Of a stretch of DNA of 64,000 bases, positions 12,701 through 27,800 are shown one piece after another. The position numbers and the translations under genes are program-made. The DNA is from Aptenodytes patagonicus (Eukaryota; Chordata; Aves; Sphenisciformes; Spheniscidae): assembly GCF_965638725.1 (NCBI RefSeq), contig NC_134949.1, positions 186,653,978 through 186,717,977 of the forward strand, in the 5' to 3' direction. The first letter of the stretch is position 1, and the number at the start of each line of letters is the position of its first letter. The notes under the pieces are model-generated. The model did not search any database, was not told where the DNA came from, and saw only the letters and a list, made by a program, of their open reading frames with translations.

Positions 12701-15700
12701 AAGAGTTTCACCAGTTTACTTCTGACAAGGAATTAGCCCAATATTTTCTACAAAAATGTAGGTTGTCTTTCTATGGTACTTGTTTGTGATTCCTACTTAA
12801 TACAGCACAGGATTAACTTTCTCATGAGCATAATCACCTGGCAACACATGCTTCATAGCCTACAGCAAAAACAGAAAAAAACTTGTCCACAATAATTTGT
12901 ATCGTTCTAGTTGTTTTGTCTTACTTAGGATTTGTATAATTTTATATTAAAATTGCTTATACTTCTTCAACCAATAGAGGTACATATAGCACCATCTAGA
13001 GATATAAAAGCAAATTTTTTAAATGAAGCACTATCAGGCAACCAGTATACAAGATGACTTTGCAATTTACAATTACTGTTCAAACTATAGATTTTCAAAA
13101 GAAAATCACAATTCCTAATGGAAAGCAAATACTTGTTTAATGTTGATTGCCTGCATGACTTTTCCAGGAATACACTGATTGAGCAGCTTCTGACTATAAT
13201 TTGTATTCTATGGCAAATTATTAAGATAATGAGTAGATTACGCAGTATTTAATAACATTGTTAAAAGCCCCTCATGTTGAGTAGAAATATTAAATATCCC
13301 TTAAATAATATGTAGGATAAACACAGAAAATCAGGCTGGTAAGAATTAGTACGTAGTGTTATTCCACCTAAGAAACCACTCATTTAAACGCTGCGACTAA
13401 GATCTATAAACATGCATTCAGGCACAGTGGCATTAAAAGTATTTCAGATTTTGGTGCTTCCATTTTCTGGAAAAAAAGATGATGTAGATGAAGACTAGCC
13501 AACTTACATTACAAGCAAGATTCACAGTCCTCTAATTTTGTTCAGTGAAGGAATCAATCACTTGCATCTTTATAAATCATGTCTATAGCTACTGTACAGT
13601 AATAGTAATAGACTGTAAGAAGTCTGTTTGCTTTATCTTTTACTATAGTCAATGGATGACAGGAAAAGGTAAAGATGAGAATATGGATTTTCAAGATTTT
13701 TTAATATGTCAGTGAAGGAGTGAGCACAGATGAACAGTCTATTACTTTCTTTTCCTCCCTTTAACTGCTAATTTTCTTAAATGATGAGCTACTTCAGCCA
13801 GAACATTTCAGAACAACTCTTCCACTGAAACAAAAGTAAAACAGCTTATAAAAAAAGACAAAAAGTATATATAATTATAAAATTCTGCCTTTAGGCTAAG
13901 GTGATATTTGAAATCCTACTGCTGTGCCAAGATGTTTTTAGCTGTGTTTAATTAGAAAGCAAATCTAAGATAAATTCATTTTTAATATCATAGTACAATA
14001 GTCTCCAAGTCCTTTCATACTGGTATAAAAACAAAACTAAATGCAATGAAATTAGTGACATTATATGAGTGTAAAATGAGCACACTGAAAGCAGCATTAG
14101 ACCCTAAGTATTTACAGGAAGAAGATCTATATTACATTTGAATAATAATAACATCTATTAAAATGATTCAATATATTGTAAGAATACTGATAAGAGTTAA
14201 TGACCGTACTTCTCCAAGTCTACAGCTATCTCCTGTAAGCAACAGATAAAAAAAGAAATTTGCCAGAAGAGCTGAAAAGTGATAGTTGAAGTGTATATGA
14301 AGGTCAGATGCAGATAACTGATGTTTTAAAATTTATTATTTCAAGACTCTTCTTTTTGTAAAATATGATGGTCTCAGTAATATGCTATTGACATAGAAAC
14401 ACACAGCACAGCACTGACAATCAGTGAAGAACAGTGTTTTGGAATGCAAGTTGTTATAATCTTTACTTGATTACATCCAATATTACTTCAGGCTATATAC
14501 TTGAAAGTAATTTACTTTCTAATATTTTAATCTTTGACCCTAATTTAATGAGATTACTGGGACTCCCAGGGATAGCTTCCAATCATTAATATGATCGTGG
14601 AATTGATTTAGAAAAGCTTGTGAAACATTAAAGGTAAAATTTTACTTATCTAGAACTAGATTCTCTGGTCTTGGTTCAAGTAGTTTGGGACATATCTTTG
14701 AGGAAAAAAATCACTAAAATCAACATAAAAGAGAGCAACAGAATCTGGTTTTATAGGTAGGCTGTTGGTTATTCACTTAGGCTTTTCTCCTAGGGGAAAA
14801 CAACTCCAAAGGGTGATTCAGATATTCTTTTAAGCTGGGTAGGATGAATAATCTTCTAGCAGAGTCAGTCAGTTCCTCTGTCTTACTTTTCTTCTGCCCT
14901 CCTCTCTCTGTCAAGGAATGTAGATCACATATTTATATTACACACCTTGACTGAGGTCAAGTCAATTACACTTATTACCAGACTCATGATTTTTCATGAC
15001 TGTTTTACTTTGTTTTTCATGAAGTCACTAAAACATGAGGTGGTAATAGATTAGCTTCTACTAGATTTAATGAAAATTATCTGGTATCTGCATTAAAGAA
15101 AAATACAGAATCCTGAGGGGTCGTGGGGGCAAATATTCACTAGTGCCCTGAAACAAAAAAATGAGGTAGAATATTAACTATTTACCTATCTTTAATATCT
15201 AAAAGCTAACAAAAGTAAAATATTAGCTTTACTAAAATGACTTGAAGACATGTATAGCAAAAACAGCTTTAGCTTTGATTCTAAGGTGAATTTTAAACAG
15301 AAGGAAAAAATTGTCTTGGAATAGTACTATTTCTTTTTTTAAAAATGCAAGCTAAACAACACTGAAATATGGACTGTGTCTTTTTGAGCTCTGTAGGTTG
15401 ATCACATGCAGTAAACATTAGTAAGTCTAATTAAGAGGTGCGAAAAGTGTTTTTTTCTAATAATCTGTCTTATGATTTTCAATAATCAAATACAACAAAG
15501 AATATAAATAAAAGTTACTCTTTGACCTCCCTTTGGAGCACAGAAGTGTTGTGTATGGAACATATCAGTATGCAGCTACAGCAGGCCTCATTAGTTTGCC
15601 ATCTGCCATGGTGGATAGATGCTAAAATGTTGTTATTGCAAGGTTCATTGAGCAGTAAAATTATAATATTTAAAAAAAATGTATTTTAAGTAAAAATCCC

Positions 15701-18700
15701 TTGAAAGAAAATAGCTGCCAAATGATGACTGAGGCTGTGATCCCATTAAAAAGAAAAGACATCAAACAAATCAAAGAAATTTAAAAACAGTCATATCAGC
15801 CTTAGCTCCTTGCTCCAGTAAGAATGTTAAGTGGCTATAGAGGTGAATGAGGGAACCTTTTCAATAAGGTAATATTTTCTACAAGGCAATATTTAAATGA
15901 CACAGATAGTATGTTTTATCCTAATTATTTCTGCTGTAGCACATCTTCATTGGCTAAGAGGTAAATTACTGGAACTGTCAGAGAAGTTGTGGTCATGTTT
16001 CATTAAAGAAACTTTTCTGGGCTACTCCTATTTATCATCAGTTCCAGGAGTTTTGCGAGTTTGGATAGTTGTCCGAAAACTGTAAGGGTAAAACTGTAAG
16101 GGTAGTTTTGGAAACTTTTTTTAATATAAAAATATAAATCACATTTTTCACTAACAGACTATATCTTTATTCATATGTAAATCATTCATACCCTCTGAGA
16201 CCATGTTATCTTTCAAACCAAAGATTTTCCTTCTTGTAAACAGAAGTTCCAACTATATAACTGGATTTTGTTGATTTGCCAGAAAGGAACAAATGATATA
16301 CTGTGGCCACTGAACTTTTCTAAATGTTGACACATGAACACCAAATTTTCTCAGGCAATCTATCATTAGCATGGATTGGGATAACCCTTCAGAAATTTTA
16401 GAAGTAGGTTGAAGAGGGAATCTCTTATTACGTTTATGAGAAACCTACCTGGACAACCTTCCAAAAAGAAGATCCAAGGGAGAAGACAGAAATAAATTTA
16501 TTCTGTGCCCTTAAAAATATAGCTAGAAAAAAATATTCTGAATAATAAGTAGGCTTCATAGTGCAGAATGGAAAATAGACTGTGCTGTTTCCCAACCCAA
16601 AGATCTGCAGTTGTGTTGGTTTTTTTTCTTCGAGAAGAAAGGACATAGAATTATTTTGAGCCCAGGTTAACAGAAACAGCATTTTGTGTTGTGATTACAT
16701 TATCTCTGTATTTCTTTAAGAAATAAAAATATTATCTTCTGCCTGACCCTGTGCCCAAAGAAGATCAATGTCTCCATAAAAAATAATAATAGAAAAAAGT
16801 TAAAAATCAGAGTCTGAGAATTACAAGTGATACTCTTGGATAGAAAAATATTTAGGATAATTAATGGTCACCACATAAGTGCCACAGTATTAATTTCTTC
16901 AGATTTTTGAAGTGGTGTCTTTTAACTTTGCATGGCTAGGATCACAAAGGGATATTTTTACAATTAGTAGAAACAACAAAAACTAGATAAACTCTTTACC
17001 TCAGATGTTAGAACATTAACCAGTGCCCAGAAACTTTCTTGGCCACTGGAATACTATCAGCTATGCAGTTAACGTCCAGATTTCTCTCTCAGATTATTTT
17101 TAGGAAACCTTTCCTTTATTGGGCTGTTTTGTCTTTTTTTGATTATAAGGTCACATAAACTATTTTGCATACACAAAAAAAAAGAAACAGCTCCATTTTA
17201 TTCTGCCCTGTAACACAGATAGTTGCTCTTCCCATTTCAGAGTAATATGCAGTTCCCTAGAGCTTCTTTGATAAAATAAAATGTAATCATGTTAAATAAA
17301 TATAATAAAAATTGGAATGCTATAAAGTTAACAGAACAGCTTTTGATACTGTTTTTTCACATATGATATTTTCAGTAAACTGCTTTTGCTGAATTATAAA
17401 GATCAGTAAAATTAATGTAATAAACTTTTAGTAAAAATATATTTTTTTCTGTTTGTCTCTTTTTCTGATATTTATCTCTTAATAAAAATAAAAAATAATA
17501 TTTAAATCTCTGGCTTCCTCCTTTCTTCTTCCTATAGTTAACATATGCTGTTAGTCAGTGTTCCCTACTATGCTGAAACAAGATAAAACTACATAAATAA
17601 TTTTAGAGTCCTACTAACTTTCTCAGGTGGTTAATATCTACACTTGAAGACATCATAGTATTATCAGAATATGGTAGAAGCTATTCTAACACTGTGCAGA
17701 TTTTTTAAGTAGCTTTTGACAAATCTCTTACATACCATACATGATATTGATGTAATCATAAGCATGAAATTTAAAGTTTGATTGTGACTGTTACAAAATT
17801 ATTCACACAACGTGGATTAAACTACAGTTCAACCAAATTATTGTCTGATACATTTGAATTACTTTATTTGCTCCCTAATAAATTATTTGAAAGTGCTACT
17901 TTATATGTTAAACATATGGCATTATAGTTAGGTAATTTCTGCATGTTGATATATAAAAGTGACATATGAGGAACAGTAGGGAACAATTTCAGATGTTAGA
18001 AACTCTTTTAAGAAAGCATGCTCAAAAATCCTGGCAAAGATAACTTTTTTTTCCTTCCCACCCTTTAAAAAGGATGTTAATGAGATAGGCATTTGGGCTG
18101 GAATTAATCTAATTTAATTTAGGAGATAATTAATATCTAGAAATTCCTCCTTCCTCCAAGTATTGAAAGAGTATGGATTAAATCCCTAATTTTAAGGCAG
18201 GAAACATTGGTTAATATCAATAGCAAACAATATCCATTTTTCCAGTGAGATATGCTACGACTGAAGCTGGAGGAATAGCTTGAAATGTTCGAGAAAGAAG
18301 AAATAAACTGAAATAAAAGTGCCTGAAAAACAGTGTACACAATATGTGTCAAGATATGTACAACACGACATCAAGACACAGTGAATTGGTGGGTAGAGAC
18401 ATGTTAGAAGTAGAAAGTAGAACTGAAAGACAACTAAGAAGAGTAATTATATTGTACTGCATTCTGTGTTCTTTTCCTGAAAACGAACACAGCTCAGCTA
18501 TTCAGGTCCATTACATTTTTAGACCACAGCTTTGCATTAAGGGTATGTCTGTAACCAATGATAAGTATGGATGGGGAGCAATCAGAGGTAGGATCAAATT
18601 TAAAGGTTTCATAATACAACAGTAGCTTGAGCTCCCAACCATAAACCTGAAAAGATTAAACCACATTTTCTGCACTCAGTGAGCTAATTTTCCACATTAA

Positions 18701-21700
18701 CAGTAACAAACAAGTTAGTTTGGCAAACACTTTATGTAAGAGTGAAAAGATTAAAAATAGAGCTTAGAAAAGATAAACCAGGGAACAAGCAATACTTAAT
18801 TTCTAAAACAAAACAACTTACAGTCCTATATGCTCATGCAATGGCTAGGCCAGCCACTCCTTTCCCCTCCTGCAGTAATATGTCATTCACAGTCTGGGAA
18901 TGGCAGGTTTTTCTATGTAACAAAGCCAAATGAAAGATACTGCTGTTCTTGTGGTGCAAGTTGCTTCCATGTTGCTAGACATTGCTGCTAGCCATGTTTC
19001 ACTTCTCTGCAACCATTCCTCACTCCTCCCTCACCAAAAACTCCTGCTACCATTCTCCACTAGCAACTCAGTTCCTTTGCTAGGCATTTCTTACTTGTTA
19101 CTCTTGCTAGGAGCTTTACTAGGAGCTCATGCTCTACTGCCTATTCTATCCAACCTCTCCAATACCATTAATGGCTCCTGTTAATGTGTGGAATGGGCAT
19201 CATTTACAATATCAGGATTTCTTGAATTAAAGCAGATGAACTGATTTGTGACAGCTTTTACAGGTTCAGATTTCTGAAAACAGAAATGGAACTGTAGATT
19301 AATAAAAATAATGTTCCAGGTTTACTCCGAATTTTGAGAACATAGTTATAATAAAGTTTTATAAAAATTTAGTATTATTTATTCACCTTCATAGAATAGA
19401 ATACACCTAATTGCTGAGAAGAGCAGGTGGCACTATAAATAACTGATGGAGAAGATAGAATATTGCTATTGACTTCAGTAAGACTAGTTTTTTTCTACCA
19501 GTGTTACATATTAACTAAAAAGATTAATGTTTTCCTCTAGACACTCATCACTGAACAACAAGATGGGCTCAGGGTTACTAACAGAACTCATCGATACTAA
19601 GAAAATATGATGTGACCTGTGAGTTGATCTATTCCTGGTTTTACAGATACTTCATTTCACATGATCATCTGGAAATGGATGAAATAGTAGTTTTTATGAT
19701 GACTTATATGGAACCTACTAGCTATAGTTTTGTGTGGCATAATTGTTATTTATTAGCTAGACAATTTACAAGACAATGCAATCTTAATAGCATAGATCTT
19801 ATGAGTTACTGTAACAATGTGTCATTATTAACACCAGAAGTAGTGACTTGATGTACTTAAACTCACCATAACTGCTCATGGATAATAGTATGAGATCTTT
19901 TAAAAGTAGAAAAAATAACAACATGTGACAAAGTGTAATTCATACTTTTGATGCGGCAACACCTTAGGAATTTAACTGTTTTAGTTAAAAGGTGTGTGTA
20001 ATATAAAACTGAAATGAAATACCCAGCAAGCTAAAATATGTAATAATTTCAATGAAAATAGTAATATACTAAAGTACAACCTTCATCACAATTAGAAAAT
20101 TACCTTAATGCCACCATAGCATTCATAGAAAATAAAGGTCTATCCTAAATTCTATAATGTGATACTGACTAAGAATGGCAAATGTTGTTTTAGTAATTAT
20201 TTACTATATGATTGTGGTATTTCCTAAAAAGTAGGACATTGTTGCTCTAGACACTTAACAAACTTAACAAATGCAAAATAAATTATGGTAGCTGTCTCAA
20301 AGAGCTTACATTGTAATTTAAAATTAATATTTAAGAAGCATGTTCAAGAGATGAAAGACTGAGGAGGAAAAATGACAGAGCTAAAGCAGACCAAGTGCTG
20401 ATTGACTGTCATTAGTGTCATGAATTCCCAATAAGTTTGGAATAGAAGCAATCTGTGATAAAGGTATGGTAACTGTCAGGTCGGTCTGTACCTTTTTCAT
20501 TATCATCCATTCTCAATATACTGCAAGGTAAAGTTCTTTTGTCATCATGCTGAAATTCTGTTGCAGGCACAATCTTTCCACGGTTGGCTAGCGTTGCTCA
20601 GGAAGAGTATGATTAAACAAGGTTAATGAAGTATTTAGCAAAACTGATCCATCTTGTAAGCATCCAGAGTCTAAGAAAGGCAACCTTTCTCTAAATTATC
20701 ACTGCATTTTTTAAAACTACATATATACTTGATGGCAGCATGGATTTACGGCAGCACTTCCTAAATGGTACACATCACTTGCCACAGTCAGGTCTTCACA
20801 GATGAGCACCCATAATTTTCACAGTGCAACAGAATTCACCCCTTATCACTGCCCAAGGTACAAGATGTAAACGCATGTGTGCATGAAGAGTAGACTATTC
20901 TCAAGCTCCTATCAAGGATATCAGCTTTTAAAAAAGTTGTCTGTCCATCCTCTTTGCAATCCATCATAGCATCATACTGAATGAAACTAGACAAAAAATT
21001 ACACTCGACTACAGCAAACACAAGATACACAGTGAACTCTCCACAGTTCCAAAAACATGGAGAAGAAAATACATATTGCTATATTTGAACAAACCAACAC
21101 TCTTCATAGTTATTTTGTCACTAATGATGAATAAGTGACAAGAGAGTTAACACCTACAGAAAAAACAGTTTCTTACAATAACATGTAATTTTGCTCAGTT
21201 TAGTTTCTGCGTAAGTGTCAACAGGCACTTTAATCTTAGCTTGTCCTATTCCCTTTTTAAACCTTGATACCTGCTTCAGCATCTTTCCGCTTCACTGGAA
21301 GAAGAGTTTCAGATGGATATAGTTTCTCCATCTTTTCAATCTTGCAGCTCTAGACAGCCTTTATAATTTACTCTGCTACTGTAAGGTAAATATACATCCT
21401 TTTGTGTGGTGGCAGGGGAGGGCAAGGAGAAAGGGAGAAGGGATGGGGTGGAAGCTTCTTAATTGCAAGCTCTGCCAACAAATGTTTTATCTTTGACTGA
21501 ATCATAAATGTATAATAGTAGCAAGGCAAAGTTGGAAAGTAAAGGTCATATCTTTCATTAGTCTAACTGACATAGCTTCCAAAAAACAGCTAGGCTTCCC
21601 AGCCTACTAGCTCTTCCAGGTATCGTATAGAAGTCGCAACCTTTAAACTAAATACTACGGGAAAAAAACCCCTGTATATTATTATTGTGTTTCTGATTCA

Positions 21701-24369
21701 TGGGGTTATATGAAATTTTCCTTTTATGCCTCAGCAGTTTTTAATTTTGCTCTTTCAGTTTCCTAAATTGCATTCAATCTCACCATGCTCCATGTTGTTT
21801 AGTGTGCATATTCCCTCTGTTAACTATTCAGTTTTGTAATCAGTTCTTGTTTTTCATGATTCCTATTTCGCTTGTGCCAACCTTGGAAAAGTCATGGCAC
21901 TTCCTGAGGTTCTGTCACTATCAGTAATGGGTTGCTTTTGTAATTTTCACTTCTGAAATTTAGAAATGACATTGAAATACGTGGTGCTGTGTTTCTCTCA
22001 TATATATATCTAACATGTCTCCATGATATTCTTTACTGAAAATCTGATTCTTTAGGAGGCATGTGCCAAAGATAACACTGAGTATCATAATACCAGAATT
22101 CAAATCCAGAAGTAAAGGTTTCTGTCACAGCCCATACAATTCATTAGTAGAATCTGTTGCAAAATGCTATGGCATTACCAGGCCATATTCCTCTACCTTT
22201 AGGTTCCAGAAATCATTTTTGTCCTGAATGTATTTAATGTTCTCATTTTACACTTCTGTTCTTTTTCTTTTTTAACTTTTTTTTTTTTTATGGTTATTGA
22301 AGAAATGTTCTTGATAAAAGACAAAAAAAATAATCATCTGATAGTTATGTTGTCCATTAAAGAATACATATATCACATGAGATTAAAAACAAAGAGTTCC
22401 CATAATGAAATTCAGATTTTTATCTAAACATAAAGAAGAAGAGGAATAGATAAGGTAATCTTTTTTTCTGACACCATTTTAGCAAACTAACTGTTTGGAG
22501 ACATGGTGGGCTAAGATGAAATTTTTTTTTGTGAACGTTGATTCTTAAACAACAGTAATGCTGTACTTAAAGGAAAATAATACAAGAAAATTAAGCAAAC
22601 TGAGTTATAAAGTACACAAATGAAAAAAAAAAAAATCTCAGATGCCTCTGTACATTTGTTTTATATCCTTTGTGCCCAGCTTTTAATGGTGGACACTGTA
22701 CAGACATAAATGGGTGAAACAAAGCTAACTAGTTAAGACACAGAATCCCACTGCAGCAGAAAATAAATACATCTGTATGGTTTATAATTAAAATAAAGAA
22801 AAAAAAAAAGAGATAGTCAAAGTGAAAAATGCCACCAGATAAATTATTTCAGTCAAATTAGAGGCTGAAACACCTACAAATTATAAATGGAGTAATCAGG
22901 ATATAATGAGTAGCAGTTGGCCTTGTACCCAAATGTAAGTGTATTAAAATAGTGTAACTAACAACAGTACATAAGTATTTTGCAATATTGTGAATGGCAT
23001 AGGCAGACACAATCTAAACACATTTTATATGAGTATATGAGATGTGAAAAGGCGTGTGCAGCTGCACATAGGAGGTATCCAAGTGACAGAAAAACTAAAT
23101 TGCCGGACAGAAGACAAGATAAGCACAGAGGAATGTAAATAGGCAGAAAATGACTAGCAAAACCAAAAACAAGGTAAGCAGTATCAGAAGCAGAGGAGAA
23201 TGCTTCTTTTTGGGAGAGGGACAATAGCATAAAAAATCAAGCATATAGGAAAAAAATTGGACAAGAAAGATGTCAAGCTTGCTTTAATTCCAACTTCTTG
23301 TGTCAAAGAGCTTTCAAGTCTGATGACTTTGACCTCTGCAACTAAGAATAGCCATGGACCAGAGCCATTAATGCTTACTATACAGCGATACAGAAATGTG
23401 ATGTTAATGAATAAATTTAGTAAATTTTTGTTTTAAAGTTTAAAACTGGCCTGATACCTCAGTCTTCTAAACACTCCCATCACAGTCATGTCTAATGCCT
23501 TAACTGTAACTTACAGAGAGAGAGAGACATATATTCTGTTATAACACATTGATATAGAAATCCTAAGTTAGCCCTTTGGACCTAATTTTCCAAAGGTAGT
23601 CACCTAAGTTTGTATCATGAACTGCAATAGACATAAATTTTCAAAGCTCCTGCTAACTTCAGCAAGAGGTTTCTATATTCTGTTTCTCAGAACACTCTGG
23701 TGCTACCATTTGGCAATCAAATTTTAAAATACTGTTTCTGTTTCTGTTTATGTAACTAAGAACTTCAGGTTCTATTCCAAATGAGATACAGTTTTTTCTT
23801 AAGATCCAATGGTTTAAGGTTCTGATGCTGAAGCCTCCATCTCTTCCTATTCAGGCTTTCTGTCACAGTCATCCCAATCCATGCCAAAGCCAGTACCCAT
23901 GTTACATTCAGTCCACTGTCTTTTTTTCTACAACTTCATGAACATTGTTGAACCAGTACTTAGCCATTAGTAGCAAGTGGCTTAAGGACCTTTAGTATTT
24001 TGTTCTACAAGGCTTGAAATTTGTCTGTATGCCACTTGGTTCACATTAAGTGGAAGTTCCACAAATTAAACAACTGGAAAACGAGAAACAAATCTGCTCT
24101 GGAGGTAGAAGTTCTACAACATGCAGAGATGGCAATTTCTTGCAACTGCAACATTTTATTGCAAGGGTAAGCAAAGTCAGGATAAGAAGTTATAAAAAAA
24201 TAATGTGGATAAGCAAACTTCAGTAGTAATATATTGTTGTGATAGATAAGGAAACAAATTATTTAGATACTTCAGAGAAAAAGGGAAGATAAAAGGAAAG
24301 GTAAGGACTCTAATTATCAGAAAGGAAATACACTGGAGGGGAAAAAAGTAGATTCCTAAATACTTGCTC
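9711..24369. other. Long AT-rich region, no gene recognised
   Basis: About 14.7 kb of AT-rich, CpG-poor DNA. Only short chance frames are present. The plus frame at 18930-19184 (84 codons) is leucine-rich and hydrophobic but comes from a CT-rich stretch and has no family resemblance. Small local repeats include a 14-bp tandem pair (AAACTGTAAGGGTA) at about 16077-16104, T runs near 11095 and 12490, and A/T runs near 22280 and 22625. I see no retroelement with intact ends. Confidence 0.5.
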
Positions 24370-24830
24370 TGCTTCAGTTCACTCAAAAGGACTCTTGTGT
24401 GAAATGATTAATTATACTGGGAGTAGATGAACAATATAAGAGAACAGATATCAACACTGTTAAAGAGCAAATGAGAAAATACCTGGACCAAAATAATGTT
24501 TTGAATCAGCAGGGCCAGATTAAATCCATCAGAGAGTGCTAAAGGAATTAGCCAATGAACTTTCATAGCCAATGGCAAATGATTTTACAGAACTCCAAGG
24601 AGATCCTAGAACTGCAGATTAGTAACTTGACATCAGTTATAGGAAAAATATTAGCTAAACAGTGATGTAACATGAATAAAAGTAACTATTACAAGTACTA
24701 GAATTATGTTTAAGGCACAGAGCAAAACAAATGTTAGAGTTTAAAAAGAGCTTATATATTAGACAGAAGAAATGACATAAATATGATCTCTCTTGCCTAA
24801 TAAACTTATTTACCAGAATAATTCAGGATA
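24370..24830 (+). mobile_element. Ancient CR1-like LINE relic (RT fingers)
   Basis: Highly decayed plus-strand RT remnant. The DNA at about 24505-24560 still spells, with indels, the CR1-clade block GPD-IHPRVLKELA: CAGGGCCAGATTAAATCCATC, then AGAGTGCTAAAGGAATTAGCC. About 110 bp further on, a frame reads NLTSVIGKILAK, corresponding to the VSLTSV-GKI block. The spacing and order of the two blocks match CR1 ORF2. Beyond about 24660 similarity is weak. Divergence is much greater than in the 37-46 kb copies. Confidence 0.55.
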
Positions 24831-27800
24831 TTGTTGTAAAATACAACCAATGGAAAAGAAAAATCTATATTCCCACAGCCCATTAAAAACAGATAGCATC
24901 CATACCAAATATTACCAGAACAGTTCAGAAAGCAGAAAAAAAGATGATCACTCATTAAGTACTCTAAATATGTCATAGTTCTAATAATCCTTAATAAACC
25001 AACACTCAGTCCTCAATCCATTAACTACTGGTCTAGCTTCAATTCCTCTTTCCTCATAAATACCTGTTAAGCTGTAACATTTACACCTCACAATCAGAGG
25101 CCAAACTAGAAAACCGAGATAAGCATGACTTATTTCTGAGTATAAATACTTTTATCTTCATACTGCTGGACTCACCTGCAGCCTCTTGAACATTAGATGT
25201 GGCTAAACCACCCATGGGGTATAACAAATAATAGATGCTATGTCTCTCTCCTCAACAGAAGCCAGTTAATGGTGACAGATAAGTATTGCCATCTACAAAA
25301 GGCTTTCACCTCCAGTGTTCCCCCAGATCACATTCTTTATTTCTTTTCCAAATTTATCAGTTCACTGGTAGCAGGATGCCCTGTTCTTTGTTTCCAATAT
25401 TACACCAAAGGCATTTAATTAAAGAAAATTCTCAGCTGGTGTAAATAAAATATCTGATACCAAAAACTTTGATCTGTATAGATAATCTACTGCATACATA
25501 GAAGAAACATTTTCTTTTCAAATAAATTATTGTGGGTCAATAAGTATTGAACTGGAGAATAACAGCATCGGAGACAGAATCAAATGAATGGCAAGGAAAG
25601 CATTGACTTTGACTACTGAATAACAAACATACCCTGTATCTTTATCTGCAAAGGCAGTCTTTAATTTTTCCAAACTTTCTCTCCAGCAGAAACTGAAAAA
25701 ATACCTAATCTTGATTCCTACAAAACCAGTAACTGAATATCATGATTAAGATGGCATAGTGATATTAACAATTAAAGAATTAATGCAAAAAAATTCTGAA
25801 CTAATTTATCGTCTGATCTGCTGTGCAATAAAAAACTTAACTTCACGTACTTATTCAAAAAGATCTTTATCTTTGGCTGCATGCAATCTTTCAGTTAGTA
25901 GGACTGCTCGCATTGTGAATGATTTGAGCAAGGAGATCACAAGCTGACCTAGAGTTTAGTAGGTGAATAAGTTCACAATGGTGAATAAGTTTTTAGAGCA
26001 TATAATTTTGTAACTTTCACAGTCAGAAAAAAAAATTGAAATATATTTGAATAAATAGTTTGCTATAAAGAACTCAGTCATTCCCAGTAAAAATACAACA
26101 ACTATCGTTAGAATGGAAAAGTATAACACTGCAATGTGTTTGACCTCCAGGTCACAAGTGACTTCTCTTAGAACAGGAATATCTAAGGAAATAATTAACC
26201 AAGGAATTATACAGAGTATGTAGGTACATTGTAGTATATTCTAATACATTCCAATACATTCTAGTACAATAACAAACCACATGTATATAGACCCCAATAC
26301 CTCTGCACTCACAATGTACTGCCTTTGTGGGTGTGTACATTTGAGTGTGTGTGAACCTTTCAACTCTTAACACTTCTTCTTCATGATTGCTTCTGACACA
26401 AAAATCATGATTTATTATAAATTTTAGTAATGAGCAGTCTGAGTTAGACAGACATTAATCACTATAATTTTAAGTAAGAATTACTTTTTCCCCCTCATTT
26501 GCAATTCTTCCATGCAGACAAAGTATTGGCAGTTACCGTATAGAAAATTATAGATGAACCCTAGTATTTGCATAGTTGATTTTGTTTTTTCAATAACCAT
26601 TTTCCATTTTTTACAAAAAGAAGAATACTTTTAGAATGAATTGAGAATCTTCAATACTTTTCACTTTTTCTTGGAACTACCTAACTAAAAAATTGCTAGG
26701 ATTGTCACATCTAAGAAGAAAGATATAAGTCAGTGTCATTGAACTAGCACAGATCACATCCTGACCAGGTTAAAATCTACTAAAATTGTTATTTACTGTA
26801 TCTATCGGGTCAAGAGGTAAGAGGCATCTGCCACATTGTTAGAAAGTGACAGGCAAGGGAGATATATTCATAGCACATTTTAAAAGTACTACATTAAAAT
26901 CTTTAAAAAGGTATAAATGTACTCCAAGTAGTAAATTTTCTTACCCAACAGCTTCATTTGTTCAACTGTTCCTGCTCCTTTGCATGTATACACAATCTAA
27001 ATTGCTTTTCCCTGAATTTTTTTCTAACTCTGCCATTTATAACATAACATTTTATCCTCATCAGCTTTTGCCCAATCTCAGTGTTGATCATTATTATAAA
27101 ATTTATTGTATGGACACAGAAACAATGTAGAAAACTGAAAAACAAAACAAAGGCTTACATGGGCTTTTCTCTGAAAGGATAGATGACAAACAGGTTCCAT
27201 CTGCTTCTCAACAGTATTAGATGTTCTGAGATGATGTGAACATCCAAAGTAGCATCGCATAGTTAAATTGCTGAATCTCTGAGAACAGAAACATTAGAGA
27301 CTTTTCAGCTTATAGTAGCATGCACTGTGAAAGCCAAGTAATAGTTTTCTCTGGCTAAGAAGATCCAAGCTCTCCAGTGCCTGAAGGTCAGTGTTAATGG
27401 GATCAATTTGGTTTGGGCACTGCTTATGCTTCTTTCACAGTCAAGCACAAGACAGCTTCTAGAATAAGTAGCATATTGATTGGAATTTTGGGATTTTGCA
27501 GGGGATTGATCTTTTAAGCAGTGTACTTATCAGGAAATAGATTTTAGCACATACATGGGACATTTACTTGGATGGCATATATGAAGGGCATAGATAAAGC
27601 CTGCAGGATTCTGTCAGAGAACAAAGGCAGATGTGTGAAAGAACAGGTAGCAATATTTGAATGTAAATAAGAAGGTTGGAAGATTACCTATCAAAAAGTG
27701 TTGCACTGGGTATTTAGGACTGATAGTAGAGAGCAGATGGATTTTGACAAAGGAGCAGACGGATTTTTGGTTGATATGAGAGGAGAGCTGTCAAAGTACC

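Noticed and set aside
18930..19184. 84-codon leucine-rich plus-strand frame resembling a membrane protein
   Set aside because: It derives from a CT-rich stretch and has no recognisable family, Kozak context or neighbours.
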